Notes: generated from the sequence alone by a model not told the origin. DNA of 64,000 nt from Equus caballus (GCF_041296265.1 NC_091693.1:6295001-6359000); one strand, 5' to 3'. Shown: positions 1-19,854, counted from the first letter of the stretch. Translations and numbers: made by a program.

Positions 1-189
1 AGGAGGGACAAGAATGCCCTTCTCTTAGTCAGCAGACGCCTCCTGAGCGCCCACCGCTTGCCAGGCACTGTCAATAATTTCAGGTGGGAATCCTGGGGAG
101 GAGCCGACGTGCTCACAGGGAGACGGACAATGGAAAAAGCAAAGAGGAGTTTCCTAGAACACGCTTTGAAGATAGATAAGTCATAAGGG

Positions 190-425
190 GACCGAAAGGG
201 CGCAGCGTAGGGGGTGGTGATTTTAAATAGGGTGGTCAGGGAAGGCCACAGGAGAAGGTGGTGTCTGGGCCAAGACTTGAGGAAAGTAAGGGAATGAGCC
301 GTGCTGACACATGGGACAAGAATTTCAGACAGAGGAAACCGATGTTGCAAAGGCCCTGAGGCAGAAACATGCCTGGAGCGTTCCAGGAAGAGGAGGCCCA
401 GGTGGCTGGAGCAGACTGACAACGA
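190..425 (-). repeat. L2 LINE fragment (reverse)
   Basis: The text around 345-365 ('gcaaaggccctgaggcag') is the reverse complement of the well-known L2 3' region that reads 'cctcagggcctttgcac'. The preceding part (about 225-300) also fits that L2 consensus read backwards. Boundaries are approximate. Confidence 0.6.
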
Positions 426-1950
426 GGGGGACCTGAACCTCCCCCCAATCTTGCCTAATCCCTGATCCAGGGGACCTGATCCAACCATTGGACACATTTC
501 ATTTGGTCCACAAAGTGTTACAGAAATTAAAAGTCAGTCACCAACACTTAAAAGTCAGGAGATTTCACCATAAAAATCAACATGTCCAGCTTCTCTTGGT
601 GTGACGACATCACAGCAGCACCGAGGGCAGAGCTCAAGGGGCCTGCAGACCCCAGGCCGCCCTGTGTGGCACTTTACGTGGCTCCTGGGAGCCAGGCAGA
701 CTCCGACAGACATGCCCACAGCCACGCCACCCAAAGTGGCAGGACACAGCCCCCTGCCAGCTCTTGCTCTTTTTCCACAGGTGCTGAATTATGAGGCCAT
801 GAGGAGCAGCTCCACAGAGCCCCAGAAGGCCACATGCATTGGCCCGCAGTATCTCGGTCCCCATCTGGCCAGGCAGTAGGAGCTTGGAGCATTGCCATGA
901 CCGCATGTCCCCGGTTCACTGGCCCAGCCTCTCAGCCTCTACCTGGGAAGTGGGCCCCAGCCCGACCAGACCCCCTCACCTGGGCCGGGGTGCCTCTGGC
1001 TCCCGCACCCAAGGCTGGCCCGTCTAGGGCCTATAAGCTTGCCAGGAGCCTGCAGAAACGCTCACAATCTTAAAAGAAGAACAATAAAGTTACTGACCCC
1101 TGAATATCAAAGCAAAGGGCAAAACCAAAATTAATACAGCATTGAATCAGCGACACCCTGGGGCCTTGATTTCAGTACTTCAATTTGGCATTCCAGAAAA
1201 CTCTGTGATGTTCAGAAACTACCTGTAGATTTGGTTTTTCTCACTTCGCAAGAATTCCCAGGATACTGAGAAATCAGCTTCAACAGGTTCTTCAGGGTCA
1301 AATGATCGCAAAAGCAAAATGAAGGGGAAATATTTCAAATGCCTTTGGTAACTATATACTGTAATAATATATGCAGCATATATTTACATATAAAAGACAT
1401 ACACCCACATGGACACATATAAATAAGTGGGCACACTTTCAATATGACTGAAGTCAAATCGGCCTAGAATACTCACCCCAAAAGAGATGCAACCCCCCAT
1501 AGGATGCAAGCTCCCCACGCCCCTGCAGGCCTCTCCAGGGTCCCAGCGTGCACACCTTCACTGTCCACATGGGTCCTGGGTCCTGCCTCTCTGGCCACGA
1601 GCCCCAGCTCCAGCCCAGCACACGCGTGGATGTGGCACTGTCTGGTCCAGCCTGGGAGGAAGTTACTGTTGGCCCAGGTTGGGTACAAGCCCCATAAGCA
1701 TCTGTATATCTGAAGGCAAGACCATGGCAATTAAAGATTTGGGAAGTGAAGTTGGCCGAGGTCTCTAATTGGTGGTCCCCCAGGCTGAAAGCAGCCCTTA
1801 GATGTGTTTTGTTTGACCTGCATAATTTTTTAAAAACCTGAGCCAACTTTTAATATGGGGAATTCAGCATAAAGATTCAGATTTCCTACATCTATTGAAA
1901 ATGTAGCAGCAATTGGCTGGAACTGTGTAGAAACTATCCTTTAACTCTAT

Positions 1951-2140
1951 TTTTTCTTTTGCTGAGGAAAATTCGCCCTTAGCTAACATCTGTGCCAATC
2001 TTCCTCCACTTTATTTGTGGGTCACTGCCACAGCATGGCTGACGAGTGGTGTAGGTCCGAGCCCGGGATCTGAACCCTTGAACCTGGGCTGCTGAAGTGG
2101 AACATGCCAAACTCAACCACTACACCATGGGGCTGGCCCC
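1951..2140 (-). mobile_element. ERE SINE (equine tRNA-derived)
   Basis: Read on the minus strand it starts with the ERE head GGGGCTGGCCCC at 2140, passes the 'catggctgtggcagtgacc' region and ends in the tail seen here as 'gctgaggaaaa'. It is more diverged than the copies at 45 and 55 kb. This family marks the genome as perissodactyl. Confidence 0.85.
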
Positions 2141-2787
2141 CTCTTTCAAGTCTTTTATTTAAACTTTTTTTCAAAGTAGGGCATTTTGGGGATGTAAAAT
2201 TCAAAAGGTACAAGAGGGTGTATGATGATAGTGAGTCTCCCTTCCAGCCTGTTCCCCAGCCCCTCCATCCCCCTCCCCAGGAATAACCAGAGGCGCCAAT
2301 CTCCAAAGATGTTTCACTCACATACAAGTGTATGCATACACATTATTTCCCCCTCACAGATGGTAGCGTACTTCTCTACATCCTGTTTTATTCCCGTAGC
2401 AAGATGTCTGGGAGCTACTTCTGTATCCGTCCAAGTGAGCTCGCTCGGTCTCTTCGCGGGCTGCCCTTCAGACAGGACAGTAGCTCTCCTCTTTGCCCAG
2501 TCGCCACCGTGCCTTATAGTGTCACGCCCGGCCTGCTTCAGTCATTCGCGATTCTTGCCCTCCCCTTTGGCATCTGAGTTCGCTGACTCTGGCGCAGGTC
2601 AAGGACAGAGCGTGCCTCCCAGCCACCCGGCACCTGCCCCTGCTCGCTCCCGATGCCTGCAGTTCCTGGACTTCCCAGCAGAGGGAGACACCACTCTGCT
2701 CGCAAGACCACCCAGGGGGTCTTCCCAGGGACTGCAGTCTTGAAACGTGTGGGCAAGAGATGCTGTCTGCCCAGACATAAAGACCCT

Positions 2788-2848
2788 CTTAACTGGACTG
2801 GGATCCCCCTTAACTGGACTGGGATCCCCCTTAACTGGACTGGGATCC
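2788..2848 (+). repeat. 21-bp tandem repeat, three copies
   Basis: The unit cttaactggactgggatccc(c) occurs at 2788, 2809 and 2830; the copies are identical apart from the cut-off end of the third. This points to a recent local duplication. No function can be read from it. Confidence 0.9.
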
Positions 2849-4217
2849 TTGCCCTCGGGTCTCCCCTTACCCTGTTTCTATCCCCGCCTGAACCTCCTGT
2901 TTTGACTGAGCCCCACCCTGAGTGCCCTCTCCTCTCCTTATAGGGACTGTCCCCTCCTTAATGGGGTGGGGAGAGGCCTTGTCCGAGTCTGGGGCCAGGG
3001 ACTGAGAAACTGCCCAAGGGCACCACATAAAGACAGCATGTATCTGGGTGCCCCTCCCTGCTGAGAACCGGGGGGGGGGGGGTCCTTTCTCCTTGCCCCC
3101 AGCACGCAGCCCCCAGCAGAGTCTTGACCTCGAAATCCGCTTTCCCTCCCTACAGTCCACACTCCCGCCAGGATCCTCTCCCTGGCCCGGCCCCTGTGCC
3201 CCTCCGCCCCACCCCCGCTGTGGTGTTGGGGTCGCCTGGAGTCCAGCTGGTGGCCAGCGCAGAGCCACCCCTTCCTGGCCCTGCCCCTCCCCATGACCCC
3301 AATCCTCCGCCAGCCACTCAAAGGCGCCTTGTTCTCCATCCAGCCCCCAGACAAAAGTCCCTCTGTCTGAAAAGACGGAATTGGGGGGAGGGGGCACCCC
3401 AACGGAGACCGTGTGGGGGCCTGCACAGACCCCAGCCGGAAGGAATGCCATGAGGAGGAGGGGCAGGAGAGGGAGGAGTGGGGAGGGGAGCCCTGCACAG
3501 TGCAGTGGCCTTATCTGGAGTGGAGGCGGGCGCCACCCCAACGCCCACTAAGTAGGCCCCGGCGTCTGGCTCCCAGCACCCTTGGGAGGAGGCCGGGCTG
3601 GGAAGGTCTGCCTGGTGCTTGGGAACCAGGTCCCCATCTCCCTAGGGCATGATGGGCTCCATGGGCATGATGCGGGGGTCTCGGTCTAAGGCCCAGCAGC
3701 CCCCACCCTCACCACTACCCCCACGACCTCGGTCCTATCAGCATCTCCTGCCGACCTCAAGCTGTGTCAACAGCCCCAAGCGGCCTGGAAGGGGACTCTA
3801 GATCCCATCATGGCCACCAATCCCTCCTCCAGGCACAACACAGCATCTAAGTAAAAGAAATTAGGTTGTTACACCAACGCACCCCCTTCCCCCACCACCC
3901 GCCAGTCAGGAGCTCTGCTCTTAAAGCTCTGGAAACTTCCTCCTTCAGGTCCTTTTCTGAGGGGCAGGAGATTGGAGAAAGCCTGGCCCCCAATGTGAGG
4001 AGCAGAGTTCCCACCCATCCTATTCTCCCTCTGCCTCACCTGAGGCTTTGGGACCCTGGAGACCCCCCTGGGAAGTTCCCCAGCACTAGTGGCTGGAGGG
4101 GTGGGGGAACTGTCTCTTTAAGAGCAGGAATGGGGTGAGAGAACCCCTGAGCTTTAGGGAGCCCGCTCACTCGTCTGGGCGTCTGGGCTCGTCTCGCCTA
4201 CCTGCCCAGGTTTGCTT

Positions 4218-4311
4218 AGGGCGGGGCAGCTGCGGATAAAGGCAGGACCGGGCTGCGCAGGCACCCCCCTCCCGGAACCTGGAGCCTCACGCAGCCTGGG
4301 GAGCCACACAG
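4218..4311 (+). promoter_or_regulatory. Possible FXYD3 core promoter and noncoding exon 1
   Basis: A GC box (gggcggggc, about 4220-4228) and a TATA-like gataaa (4235-4240) precede a stretch ending in a good donor, CACAG|GTGAGC at 4311/4312. FXYD3 is known to have noncoding 5' exons and the first coding exon is 2.6 kb downstream, so this is a reasonable first exon. It is inference; no transcript evidence is available. Confidence 0.35.
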
Positions 4312-6968
4312 GTGAGCAGCTGGGGCCCTCCCGCCAGCCCCGCCTTGGCTCTGCTCCCAGACGACCCCTGCCCCTCCCTCCACGCCTCTGTTAAAGACCC
4401 TAGAAACTTCCCCCTCAGGGTCCTTTTGAGGGGGGGGGCAGATTAGAGACAGCCCCCTCCCCTAACGGGATCTTCCCCCATCATTCTACTCTTTGGGGGC
4501 TGGGGGAGCCAGCTGGGGTGAGGGTGAGGCCCACAAGTGGGATTGGGGTGCCGGGGAGACTGGAGGGTTCGGGTAGACAGGGGTTGTCTGAGTGGAGCAG
4601 AAGTGTCTGGATCGGGGGCATGTGGTGGACAGGGGTGAGGGGGGTGACTGGTGGCTGGGGAATCCAGGTGGACCAGGGCTGGATTGGGGGCGTCAGAGTG
4701 GATGGGTGGGTGACTGGGTGGACTCGGGGTGTCTAGGGATTGGGAGGTGTGGGCCCTGGAGATGGCTAGGAAAAGGGGGTAGCGGCTTCCTGGGGAAGCT
4801 ATCAAATGGGGAGTCGGTAGGAGATTTCAGGGGCACGGGGGAGTCATTCTTCATACACCTGAAGGGCCTGGCCACCGTCTTGGAGGAACAGAGCGGATAG
4901 CAGAGGGTGGATGTCGGAAATAGTCCTCACACAGGTGTTAGGACCTTGGGGCCAGCGGGGAGCAGAGAGGGGTGGGCAGAGCCCCCACCCACTGGCCGCC
5001 TTCCCTCCAGGCCTTCACACGGCCGCAGTGGCTGGGGAGCCCCGGGGCCTCTTCCGGCAGCAGCCTGAGCAGGGCAGGCGAGGGCCAGGACACCAGCTCC
5101 GGCAGCCGGGCACCGCGGGAGAGCCGGCAGGGGCTGGGGGCACTGAGACCACCCGCCAGTCTCCCTGTGCTGGGGTGGCTGGGAGACATGCTGGGGACTA
5201 GGCAATGGAAGCCTCACGGTGGGCCGGGGGGCTTGGAGGATCCCGGAAGGAGGCCTAAGAGCCGAGACTGAGTCCCGGGTGACGGCACACAGCGTTAAGC
5301 GGAGTTCGCAGGGGTCAGAGGGCTGCGACTTCAACGTGGGATAATCGTAGCGGCAGCTTCATCAGGCCGTGAGGATTGTGGAGTGATCCAGCACGAAATG
5401 CTGAGAACAGCCCGGCGTGGGGTCGGCTCTCAGGGAGAACTAGCTCTTATTACGAGGGTTCCCGCCATCCCCGTCGATAAGGCCTCATGCAGTAGCTTTA
5501 GACACAGGCGGTCCTTAGACACACCCACGCCTGGAGCCAGCAGGCCCTCTGCCCACACACCCACTTGAGCTCTCCCCCAGAGTTTTTGGGGTCCTAAACA
5601 CCTTAGTAATGCTCCCTAAAGCTCCAGGCCCTCTTCCTGCAAGAAAGGGATGCTCAAACCAGGATTCTGAGCCTGGCATATGGGACTAACAGGGAAGCTG
5701 CGAGGATGGCCAGGACCTGGGGTGCGGGGCATGGCGGGGTGGAGGAGGCTATGAGAACGTGCAGGAAGCAGAGAGAGACGTGAGGTGGGCTTACGTGGAG
5801 GATACGGACAGAGAGACAGGGGCCTTCTCTCCAGCTGGGGACAGGAGTCCCCTCGGGGACACAGCAGGAAACCTCACATGGGCTTCTCCCCGGGCTTGGG
5901 GGAGGGGTGTGTTCTGCCACCAGTGAGATGGGAGTTGCAGGAGTGAACACACTGCAAGGTCACCCGGCGGTGCCCAGCACAGCGTGGCTCAGAGGACATG
6001 TTAGCTCTTGCCATCAAGATTATGACAACATACGCTTGTGGCCGTGGGGCGTGGGCAGGGAGAGGGCAGGGGGACGCGCAGAGACCAGGGGCTGATCGCA
6101 GGCATGCAGGACCACAGGACGCAGGAGGATGGACTGATTCTAGACCAGGAAGGGACCAGGTGTGCTCTTCAGGCAGGCCCATGGTGGTGGGGGGCGGGCA
6201 ATGGGAAGCATTCGCTGCCAGGAGGCACTTGGCAGGGATGGGGCAGAGGCGGGGGTTGGGGTGGCACAGAAACAGGGCGGAGGGGACAGGTTGGGACAGG
6301 AGATGGGGCTGGGGCTTCAGCCAGGCCGATTGGTCTCCCGGGTCTGCCCCCTGCCCCCAGCCTCCAGTTCCCTCCTCCCCACACCCAGCCCTGAGCAGCC
6401 CAAGGAGGCAGCTGGGTCCCTGTGGGGCCCAGCCCGCGGTCTGCAAAGTCTGGGCAAGGCGGGCAGGCTCCGAGCTGTCTACGGGAGACACTCCCAGCAC
6501 CCCGGGCCTCCTGCCACCTGGCTCCCAACACCCCGTTTCCCAAAACACCCGAGGCCTGGAGAGGCCTGCAGAGGGACAGCTGCTGCAGGGCCAGGCCTGG
6601 TATAAATGCCCCTGCCTGGCAAGGCGACCCTGGGCACCACCTCCACCTCTCACAGCCTCAGTTTCCCCATCTGTAAGATGGGGGTAACAGCAGGCAGCGC
6701 CTCCCTCATTTGGTTGCCAGGGCGATCCACTGGAAGCCTCGCTTCCGGTCCAGTGGTTGTTACTGGTGCGCCCTCATCAGGCCGCGCTCCCACCCGGCCC
6801 CGCCCGCTGTTTCTCCTCTCCCAGCCTTTCTGCCCTGGGGCGAGCGGCATGCAGGGGTGGGGAGCAGAGTAGGAGGGGATTGGGAACCAGAGGCACCGGC
6901 CTGGCATCCTGTTGGCCCTGCTAAAGCTGGACCCTCCCCCCGGACCCCTCCAGTGCTGGCACGTCGAC

Positions 6969-9802
6969 ATGCAAGACCTGGTGGCCCTGAGCCTGCTCGT
7001 CCTCCTGGCAGGTGAGTGCAGCCCGCCGAGCCCCCTTGCCCTGAGCCCCACAAGCCTCGCGTGTGTCTCTCATGCGTGTCTCTTGGGCTTTCTGCCTCCC
7101 TGTGGGGTGGTGACTATCAGGACGGCATCTCCTTGAGGGTAACAAGTGTCGCACTGGTGAGTCCAAGGGACACACAGAGACAGGACCTCTTACAGCCGCA
7201 GCTCCCAGAGCCAGAAGGTCAGCGTCCCATGTCTCCTTGAGGACCTCAAGGAGAAGGCCCGGCCCTGTGCTGCCGTGCCTCCGACACCCCCCTACCGCTT
7301 TATTACCAGGGGTAACTGGGCGCTCAGTGGTTAGGCAGCAGGTTCCTGAAACCCTTTGTGCCTCAGTTTCCTCATCTGTACAAGTGGAGCCAATAACAGC
7401 ACCTACTTACAGAGTCATTGCGAGGATTAAACGAGTTAGTATTCGAAAGGCACTTAGAACAGAGTAAGCACTGTGTTTGTGCTTTAAATATAACTAAAAA
7501 TTATTAATCTCCCTTTAACAAAGAAGCTTAGGCCCAGAGCAGAGGCGGCCCACGGCTTCTCGCCAGAACATAGTGCTCGTCCTTTGCTTCCACTGTATTC
7601 GTTTTTATCTCTCCTTGGACGAGGCTGTGTTCCATTCAGAGTCCTGATGTAAAGTGGCATGTTTAAATAAAGGGCATTCAGTTTTATAGTTAGTAAGTTG
7701 CTTTAAAGGGGACTAGGGAGCGAGCATGAGGACAAGTGCAGTGTGGAGGTGGCGGCATCAGGAGACAGCAGAGAGAATGGCTGGGACCAACATCACTGGT
7801 GGGCTTGACCGGAAGCGTGGGCCAGCCAGGTGTCTGGAAACACGGGCCAAGGGTGGGGAAAGCCACCCAGATTAAAACCTATTTCAGGAGGCAAAGTACT
7901 GGCATGGTTGGCAGGATCGGGGCTGAGTGGGGGAGTCCACATCTCCGATGTGGGCCGTGCAGAGGCAGCAAGTCTGGGGCTGGGGCCTGTGCCCTCGGGA
8001 GGTGGGGAACTGTGCGTCAGGGGACCCCATCTGGAGGCCCCTGAGGCTCCCGGCTCTGCATACCAGCTTTGCTGAGGCCAGAACCACCTTTTCCTCTCTT
8101 CCCCGCTTCTCCCCACCAGGCCTGCCTGCCCTGGAAGCCAACGACCCCGAAGGTGAGTCAGACGGGCCTGCTCCAGCAGCCACACCCCTAATTCTCCCCC
8201 TAGGGGCCCGGCATCCTGGCTGTTGGCCTGGATTCACGTTCTTTGTTTCTTTCCTTGCAGATAAAAACAGTCCTTTCTACTATGGTGAGAACCGGCACCC
8301 CTCCCCTCATCTCCTCCCACCCCTCTATTTTGTGCCAAGGGTCCCACAGGGTTGGGTGAGGATCTGACGTGGGTGAAACGGAGCAGGCCCGGGCTAGGAT
8401 TGAACAGAAACACAGCAGATTAGGGAATAAGACATGCCACCTGGTCCTTGGGAAGATTCTCTTCCAGCAAGAAAGTTAGACACACACAGGAAGCCAGGAC
8501 AGTTGACAAGAAGCCGTTGTGATGGTTCAAATCAACGGGTGGGAGAAGGGCTGGCTTGAGAAAACTGCCCGGAGGAGGTGAGCCGTTTGACCGAGGCCTC
8601 CCGAGGCCCGCAGGTTCCCCACGATCCGCCCTGCCAGCCCTCTGTCCCCACTCCCCCAACACCTGCGCCCCGGCCTCCCTGCTGTTGCTCAGACACAGCA
8701 GACACGCTCCCAGCCTCCGGACCTTTGTACCTTCTGCGCCCCCTGCCTGGAACACTTGCTGCCATATAGCCCCACGGCTCCCTCCCTCACCTCCTCAGGT
8801 CTCTGCTCAGATGTCGCCCCTCAGAGAGACCTTCCCTGACCCCTCGCCCACAAAGAGCTGCCCTTTGGCCTTCTGTCCCCTGGCTCTGCCTGTTTCTCTT
8901 CAGACTGCTCCTCCCCACCTGACCCCACATTAAGTTTCCTGTCGCTGGCTTGTGTGTGCAGTAGACGTGAGCACAGGAGGGCTGGGGTGTGTTTGTTCCC
9001 TCCACTGCCACATCCCCAGTGCCCTCCACGCCCTGGGTGTCAAGTGGATGGGGGCTTGGATGGGAGGGCACCGGCTGGCATTGAGGGCCCCCTCTGGGTT
9101 TCTCCTAGACTGGCACAGCCTCCGGGTCAGCGGGCTCATCTGTGCGGGGATTCTGTGCGCCGTGGGCATCCTGGTCCTCATGAGTGAGTGGAGGAGTGGG
9201 CGGTGGGGGGGGGGGGGGAAGGGGGCGGGCAAGGCAGGGCTGTGGGCCCCTCCCCTGACCATTCCCCTCCCCCCAACAGGTGGGAAATGCAAATGCAAGT
9301 TCCGCCAGAAGCCCAGGTAAGAGGAGCTCCCAACCTCACGCTGGCTAGACACCTTTCAGGGTGAAAGAGCTGGATCTTTCTGGCAGAAAGAGGCCAGGCC
9401 TCCAGGCTCTGCCCTGGAGAGTTCCTGCCACTAAGATTGCCCAGGTTTATTCCTCAGAGCTGATAATTGTCAGAGGGCCCACACCCTGAAAAGCTTTGGT
9501 CCCTGGGATGATACAACCTTACAATGGAAACAGAGCCAGGAAGCTATGTCAGGGCAACTGAGAATACTCTGGGTTTGAGGGAGAGGACAAACGGGTGGAC
9601 ACAGACCCCATCACTCTTGTTTCCCCAGCCACCGACCAGGGGATGCCCCACCTCTCATCACTCCAGGTAAGGCAGAGACAGAAGGGGGCTGAGGGGAACA
9701 CGGGATGTGAGGGGGGTGTGTGTGCGCATGCGCCCTGGGGAGAAAGTACTCAATCCACTCTCACAGGCTGACGCATCACCTCTTCCAGGCTCTGCCCAGT
9801 AA
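6969..9802 (+). CDS. FXYD3: FXYD3 (Mat-8), FXYD-domain regulator of Na,K-ATPase
   Basis: Coding exons: 6969-7011, 8120-8152, 8261-8284, 9109-9183, 9280-9316, 9629-9666 and 9789-9802. They give an 87-aa protein with all joins in frame and AG/GT at every junction. The ATG exon probably opens at 6954 after a pyrimidine-rich acceptor. Residues 1-20 are a signal-peptide-like hydrophobic start (MQDLVALSLLVLLAG). The signature PFYYD is at about 30-34, a single membrane span (GLICAGILCAVGILVLM) at about 42-58, then a basic Cys-rich cytosolic stub (GKCKCKFRQK) and the tail PPLITPGSAQ. The length equals human FXYD3. Family knowledge: epithelial type I membrane protein that associates with Na,K-ATPase and alters its ion affinities. 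LGI4 lies tail to tail downstream. I see no damage. Confidence 0.95.
7340..7490 (+). repeat. MIR SINE in FXYD3 intron
   Basis: It contains the MIR core 'cctcagtttcctcatctgta' followed by the usual downstream text (gaggattaaa, gcacttagaacag). It lies in the intron between the signal-peptide exon and the next coding exon. A shorter MIR-like piece with 'cctcagtttccccatctgtaa' is at about 6655-6690. Confidence 0.8.
8690..8850 (+). repeat. L2 LINE 3' fragment in FXYD3 intron
   Basis: It reads as the L2 3' region (cctggaacacttgct ... cctcaggtctctgctcagatgtc ... gagagaccttccctgac). It lies between the exon ending 8284 and the one starting 9109. Confidence 0.75.
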
Positions 9803-10800
9803 CTCCTGAGGATGGACCAGCCATAAGAGCTCGGAGGGCCTCTCTCTTTTCCCAAGTCCATGCTCGGCACAGGAGCCTGAACTCCTGGACGGAATTCTCC
9901 CTCCTCTCCTCAGATGGCTTTGCCAGGGCCTCATCCCACCTCTCACCGGAGGGGTCTCTTTGTTCAGTTTTTAATCTAAAATGATCTTGCCTCCTGCCCA
10001 ATCATCCTCAAGACTCGCTCTGTGAGCTCTGGGGTGGGATATGGGGGGCCAGGAGAAGGTGGATATGTGCTGAGGGCTGGCACAGAAGCTGGCACCTGAA
10101 TCTCTTTGCCGGGAAAAACCCAAAGGCCTGTACCCCTGTGACTTGGTGGATGGCATGGGGTCTGCCCTCTGCCTGCACGGCCACGGGAGCCACACGTGCA
10201 ATTTAAAACTTTCTAGCAGCCAAATGGAGGCGACTTTTGAGAGTGAAGGGGGCTCTAACTAGACGCAAGGCTGGGACACTCAGGTGGACACGGGTACCAT
10301 CCCAGGAAAACCAGGATACAGGATCAACCCACCAGACATGGGTACCCAGATGGCGATAATAATAGTAAGACCCTGTGACCCTCCCACTTCCCCGGGACCC
10401 CACTTTATCATCGAAGACCCTTCCTAATACCCAAATGTCCCTGTGAGGACTTCAAATAATTTCCCATGATACTCCCTAATAACACTGAAGGCCACATAGT
10501 GTGAAAACCTCCAATGCGCCTCAGACTCCCTTGAGCCACCTCAAACCCAGTAAGACCGTCAAAGTGTCCCCATGAGCGACCCCATAAGAGGCCTAAAACT
10601 CTTCAAAATACCCCAAAATATCTCCCACCATGTCCGGAGACATGACTCCAAGGAGACCCACAGTACACCTGTGACCTGTCCCTAATAATGCCCTTATATC
10701 CCCCGAACATCCCCTGGGGCCCCCAGAACGCCTGCCCGCGCTCCTTAGAGACAGCGCAGCAGCGCCACCCTCCCCAGGCCCGCCCCTCCCCCTTTCCAGT
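9803..10800. other. FXYD3 3'UTR and spacer to LGI4
   Basis: The FXYD3 3'UTR follows the stop at 9802. No AATAAA or ATTAAA hexamer lies in the next 500 bases. The closest candidate is the A-rich 'aatctaaaatgatcttgcc' at about 9973-9990, so the transcript end is unclear. From about 10380 to 10720 the text is a loose run of 'ccctaata / ccccataag / ccccaaaatat' phrases with no recognisable gene or repeat family. LGI4 converges from the right. Confidence 0.5.
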
Positions 10801-10835
10801 GATCTCACGGCAACGGAGGGCAGGTGCACAGCGCG

Positions 10836-10841
10836 TTTATT
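10836..10841 (-). terminator. LGI4 poly(A) signal
   Basis: TTTATT on the plus strand, i.e. AATAAA on the minus strand, 594 bases past the LGI4 stop codon. It is the first canonical hexamer downstream and gives a 3'UTR of roughly 0.6 kb. Confidence 0.75.
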
Positions 10842-10929
10842 GAGCTCACACACTTTCCGTCCTCCTCCCTGTCACCCACCGGGAAGGGAACCCGGGGTTC
10901 CCGGCACCAAATCTCCCTTTGCCGCCTAT

Positions 10930-11215
10930 TCCCCGCGCACGCGCAGTGGGTCGGCACGTCGGGCTTCCGCCTCGGCAGCAGACATGCGTACAAGCAGCAG
11001 AGGAAGTGAGCCAGACAGGCAGGGAAACCTGCCCAGCGACCGGTGACGTCATGGAGGCGGGCACTGAAAGCGATTGGCCGGATTGAGTTTAGCGGGGAGA
11101 GGAAAGCTCTCCCCTCTGTACTTTCACCGGGAGCGGGAGCGGTGGGAGTGGTTTGAGGGGGCGCTTCCAGACCACCTGGAGCTTTACACATTACCCGCAT
11201 CGTGACTTCCGTATT
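10930..11215. promoter_or_regulatory. CpG-promoter-like motif cluster in the LGI4 3' end
   Basis: This GC-rich stretch holds a perfect NRF1-type site GCGCACGCGC (10935-10944), a perfect palindromic CRE TGACGTCA (11044-11051), an ATTGG/CCAAT box (about 11072) and an ETS-like acttccg (about 11204). It lies between the LGI4 stop codon and its poly(A) signal. Motifs are seen; promoter or enhancer activity is inference. Confidence 0.4.
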
Positions 11216-11434
11216 CCGCTCCGTGCAGTGTGCCCGCCTGAGCCCCAAGTCACCCCTGGTGGGGCATCTGCCCCCATGGAGGGGCAGCTCTTGCCTTGAG
11301 CTCGGTCTGTGGTCAGCATCTCACAGGACCAGGCGTCACCTCAAATGGGTCCAAGAGGCCAGTCAAGGAGGGTCCAGAGACCTAAGACTCCGCATGCCAG
11401 CCCCCATCAACCATGTTCAGGGTCCCGTCCGGTC

Positions 11435-18871
<7,437 letters not shown>

Positions 18872-19004
18872 GCCCCTCACCCCTGCGAGGCCCCGCTTCC
18901 CTCTGCCCACCCAGCTCCGCCCAGGTCGTGGCCACTACATCTCCCATGCCAGGTGCCCCTCCATCCCGCCGGCTGGCACGCTCCGCCGGCTTCTCTCGCC
19001 CCTT

Positions 19005-19300
19005 TCTCGATCTCTCGGTCCGTGTTTCTTCCTGTATCTCTTTGGGTCTAATTCTCTGTTTATTTCTCTTTCCCTCTCTGTCTCTCTCTTGTATTTCTGC
19101 CTCAGTGAGTTCGTCTGCTTCCCACTCTCTGTCTCTCTCTCCTTCTGTCTGTCTTTGTCTCTCTGTCTCTGTCTCTCTGTCTCTCAGTCTCTGTTGGCCT
19201 CTCTTTCTGTGTGTGTGTGTGTGTGTGTGTCTCCCTCTGTCTGGTGTCTTTATTTCTTGGCTCCCTACCCCCCCCTTCCCAGCTCTCTGTAAGTTTCTTC
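19005..19300. repeat. Pyrimidine-rich tract with a (TG)n core
   Basis: Just upstream of LGI4, the plus strand is ctctctgtctctctct-type sequence with an uninterrupted (GT)n of about 11 units at 19209-19230. No gene is seen in it. Confidence 0.85.
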
Positions 19301-19854
19301 GCCTCCTCCCACGCCCCTTCTCCCAGGAGGTTTGGGAAAGGGACTCGCTGGGCACCGGGTGCGCCGGGCAAAGCAGGGTGAGAAGGAGGAGGGGGTCAGA
19401 GGCCAAAGGAAGAGCAGCCCTGGGGAAGGACTGGATGGCCCCATGGGAGGGGAGGGGCCGCCGAGGGCTGGAGCCACTCCCAGCCAGCCCCCTCCCCAGA
19501 TCCCCCAGTCCACCCCACTCAAGGAGTGTGAGGATGTCACTAGGGTGAGAACCAGATGGCTCTGTGGGCAGGAGGGGGGCGGGAGGAGAAAGCACAGGGG
19601 CTGGAGCCGGCCCGGCCACTCCCAGCCTGCCCCCTCCCCTGGTTCCAGGAGGGTGTGATGGGTGCTGTCACCAAGCCCTGGAGGGGCCAGTTCAGGGCCA
19701 GCTGCTCCCTCTGGTGGCCACACTCAACAGGGCAGCTGCCTCATCCCAAAGCCATAAGCTCCCTTGCCTGCCCGGAAGTTAACCCCTTGAGTGCCCACCA
19801 CCCTTTGGGGCAGGGAGCCACCCCAGCAGGAAAATGAGGATGATGCCACCCGGT

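Larger units (their letters stand above)
1..4200. other. Intergenic DNA upstream of FXYD3
   Basis: No coding exon could be supported here; the open frames are short, overlap on both strands and resemble no family I know. The stretch holds an L2 piece in reverse orientation near its start, one ERE SINE at about 1951-2140, a three-copy 21-bp tandem at 2788-2848 and a G-run near 3070. By synteny with human the gene to the left should be HPN (hepsin), but none of its serine protease exons is recognisable, so the window probably starts past it. Confidence 0.6.

Noticed and set aside
2867-3541. 224-codon minus-strand open frame upstream of FXYD3
   Set aside because: It is proline/glycine-rich, with overlapping frames of similar length on both strands, as expected from GC-rich DNA. 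No homology recognised.
1-4200. 3' end of HPN (hepsin)
   Set aside because: Expected by synteny, but no serine protease exon or catalytic motif is found in any frame.
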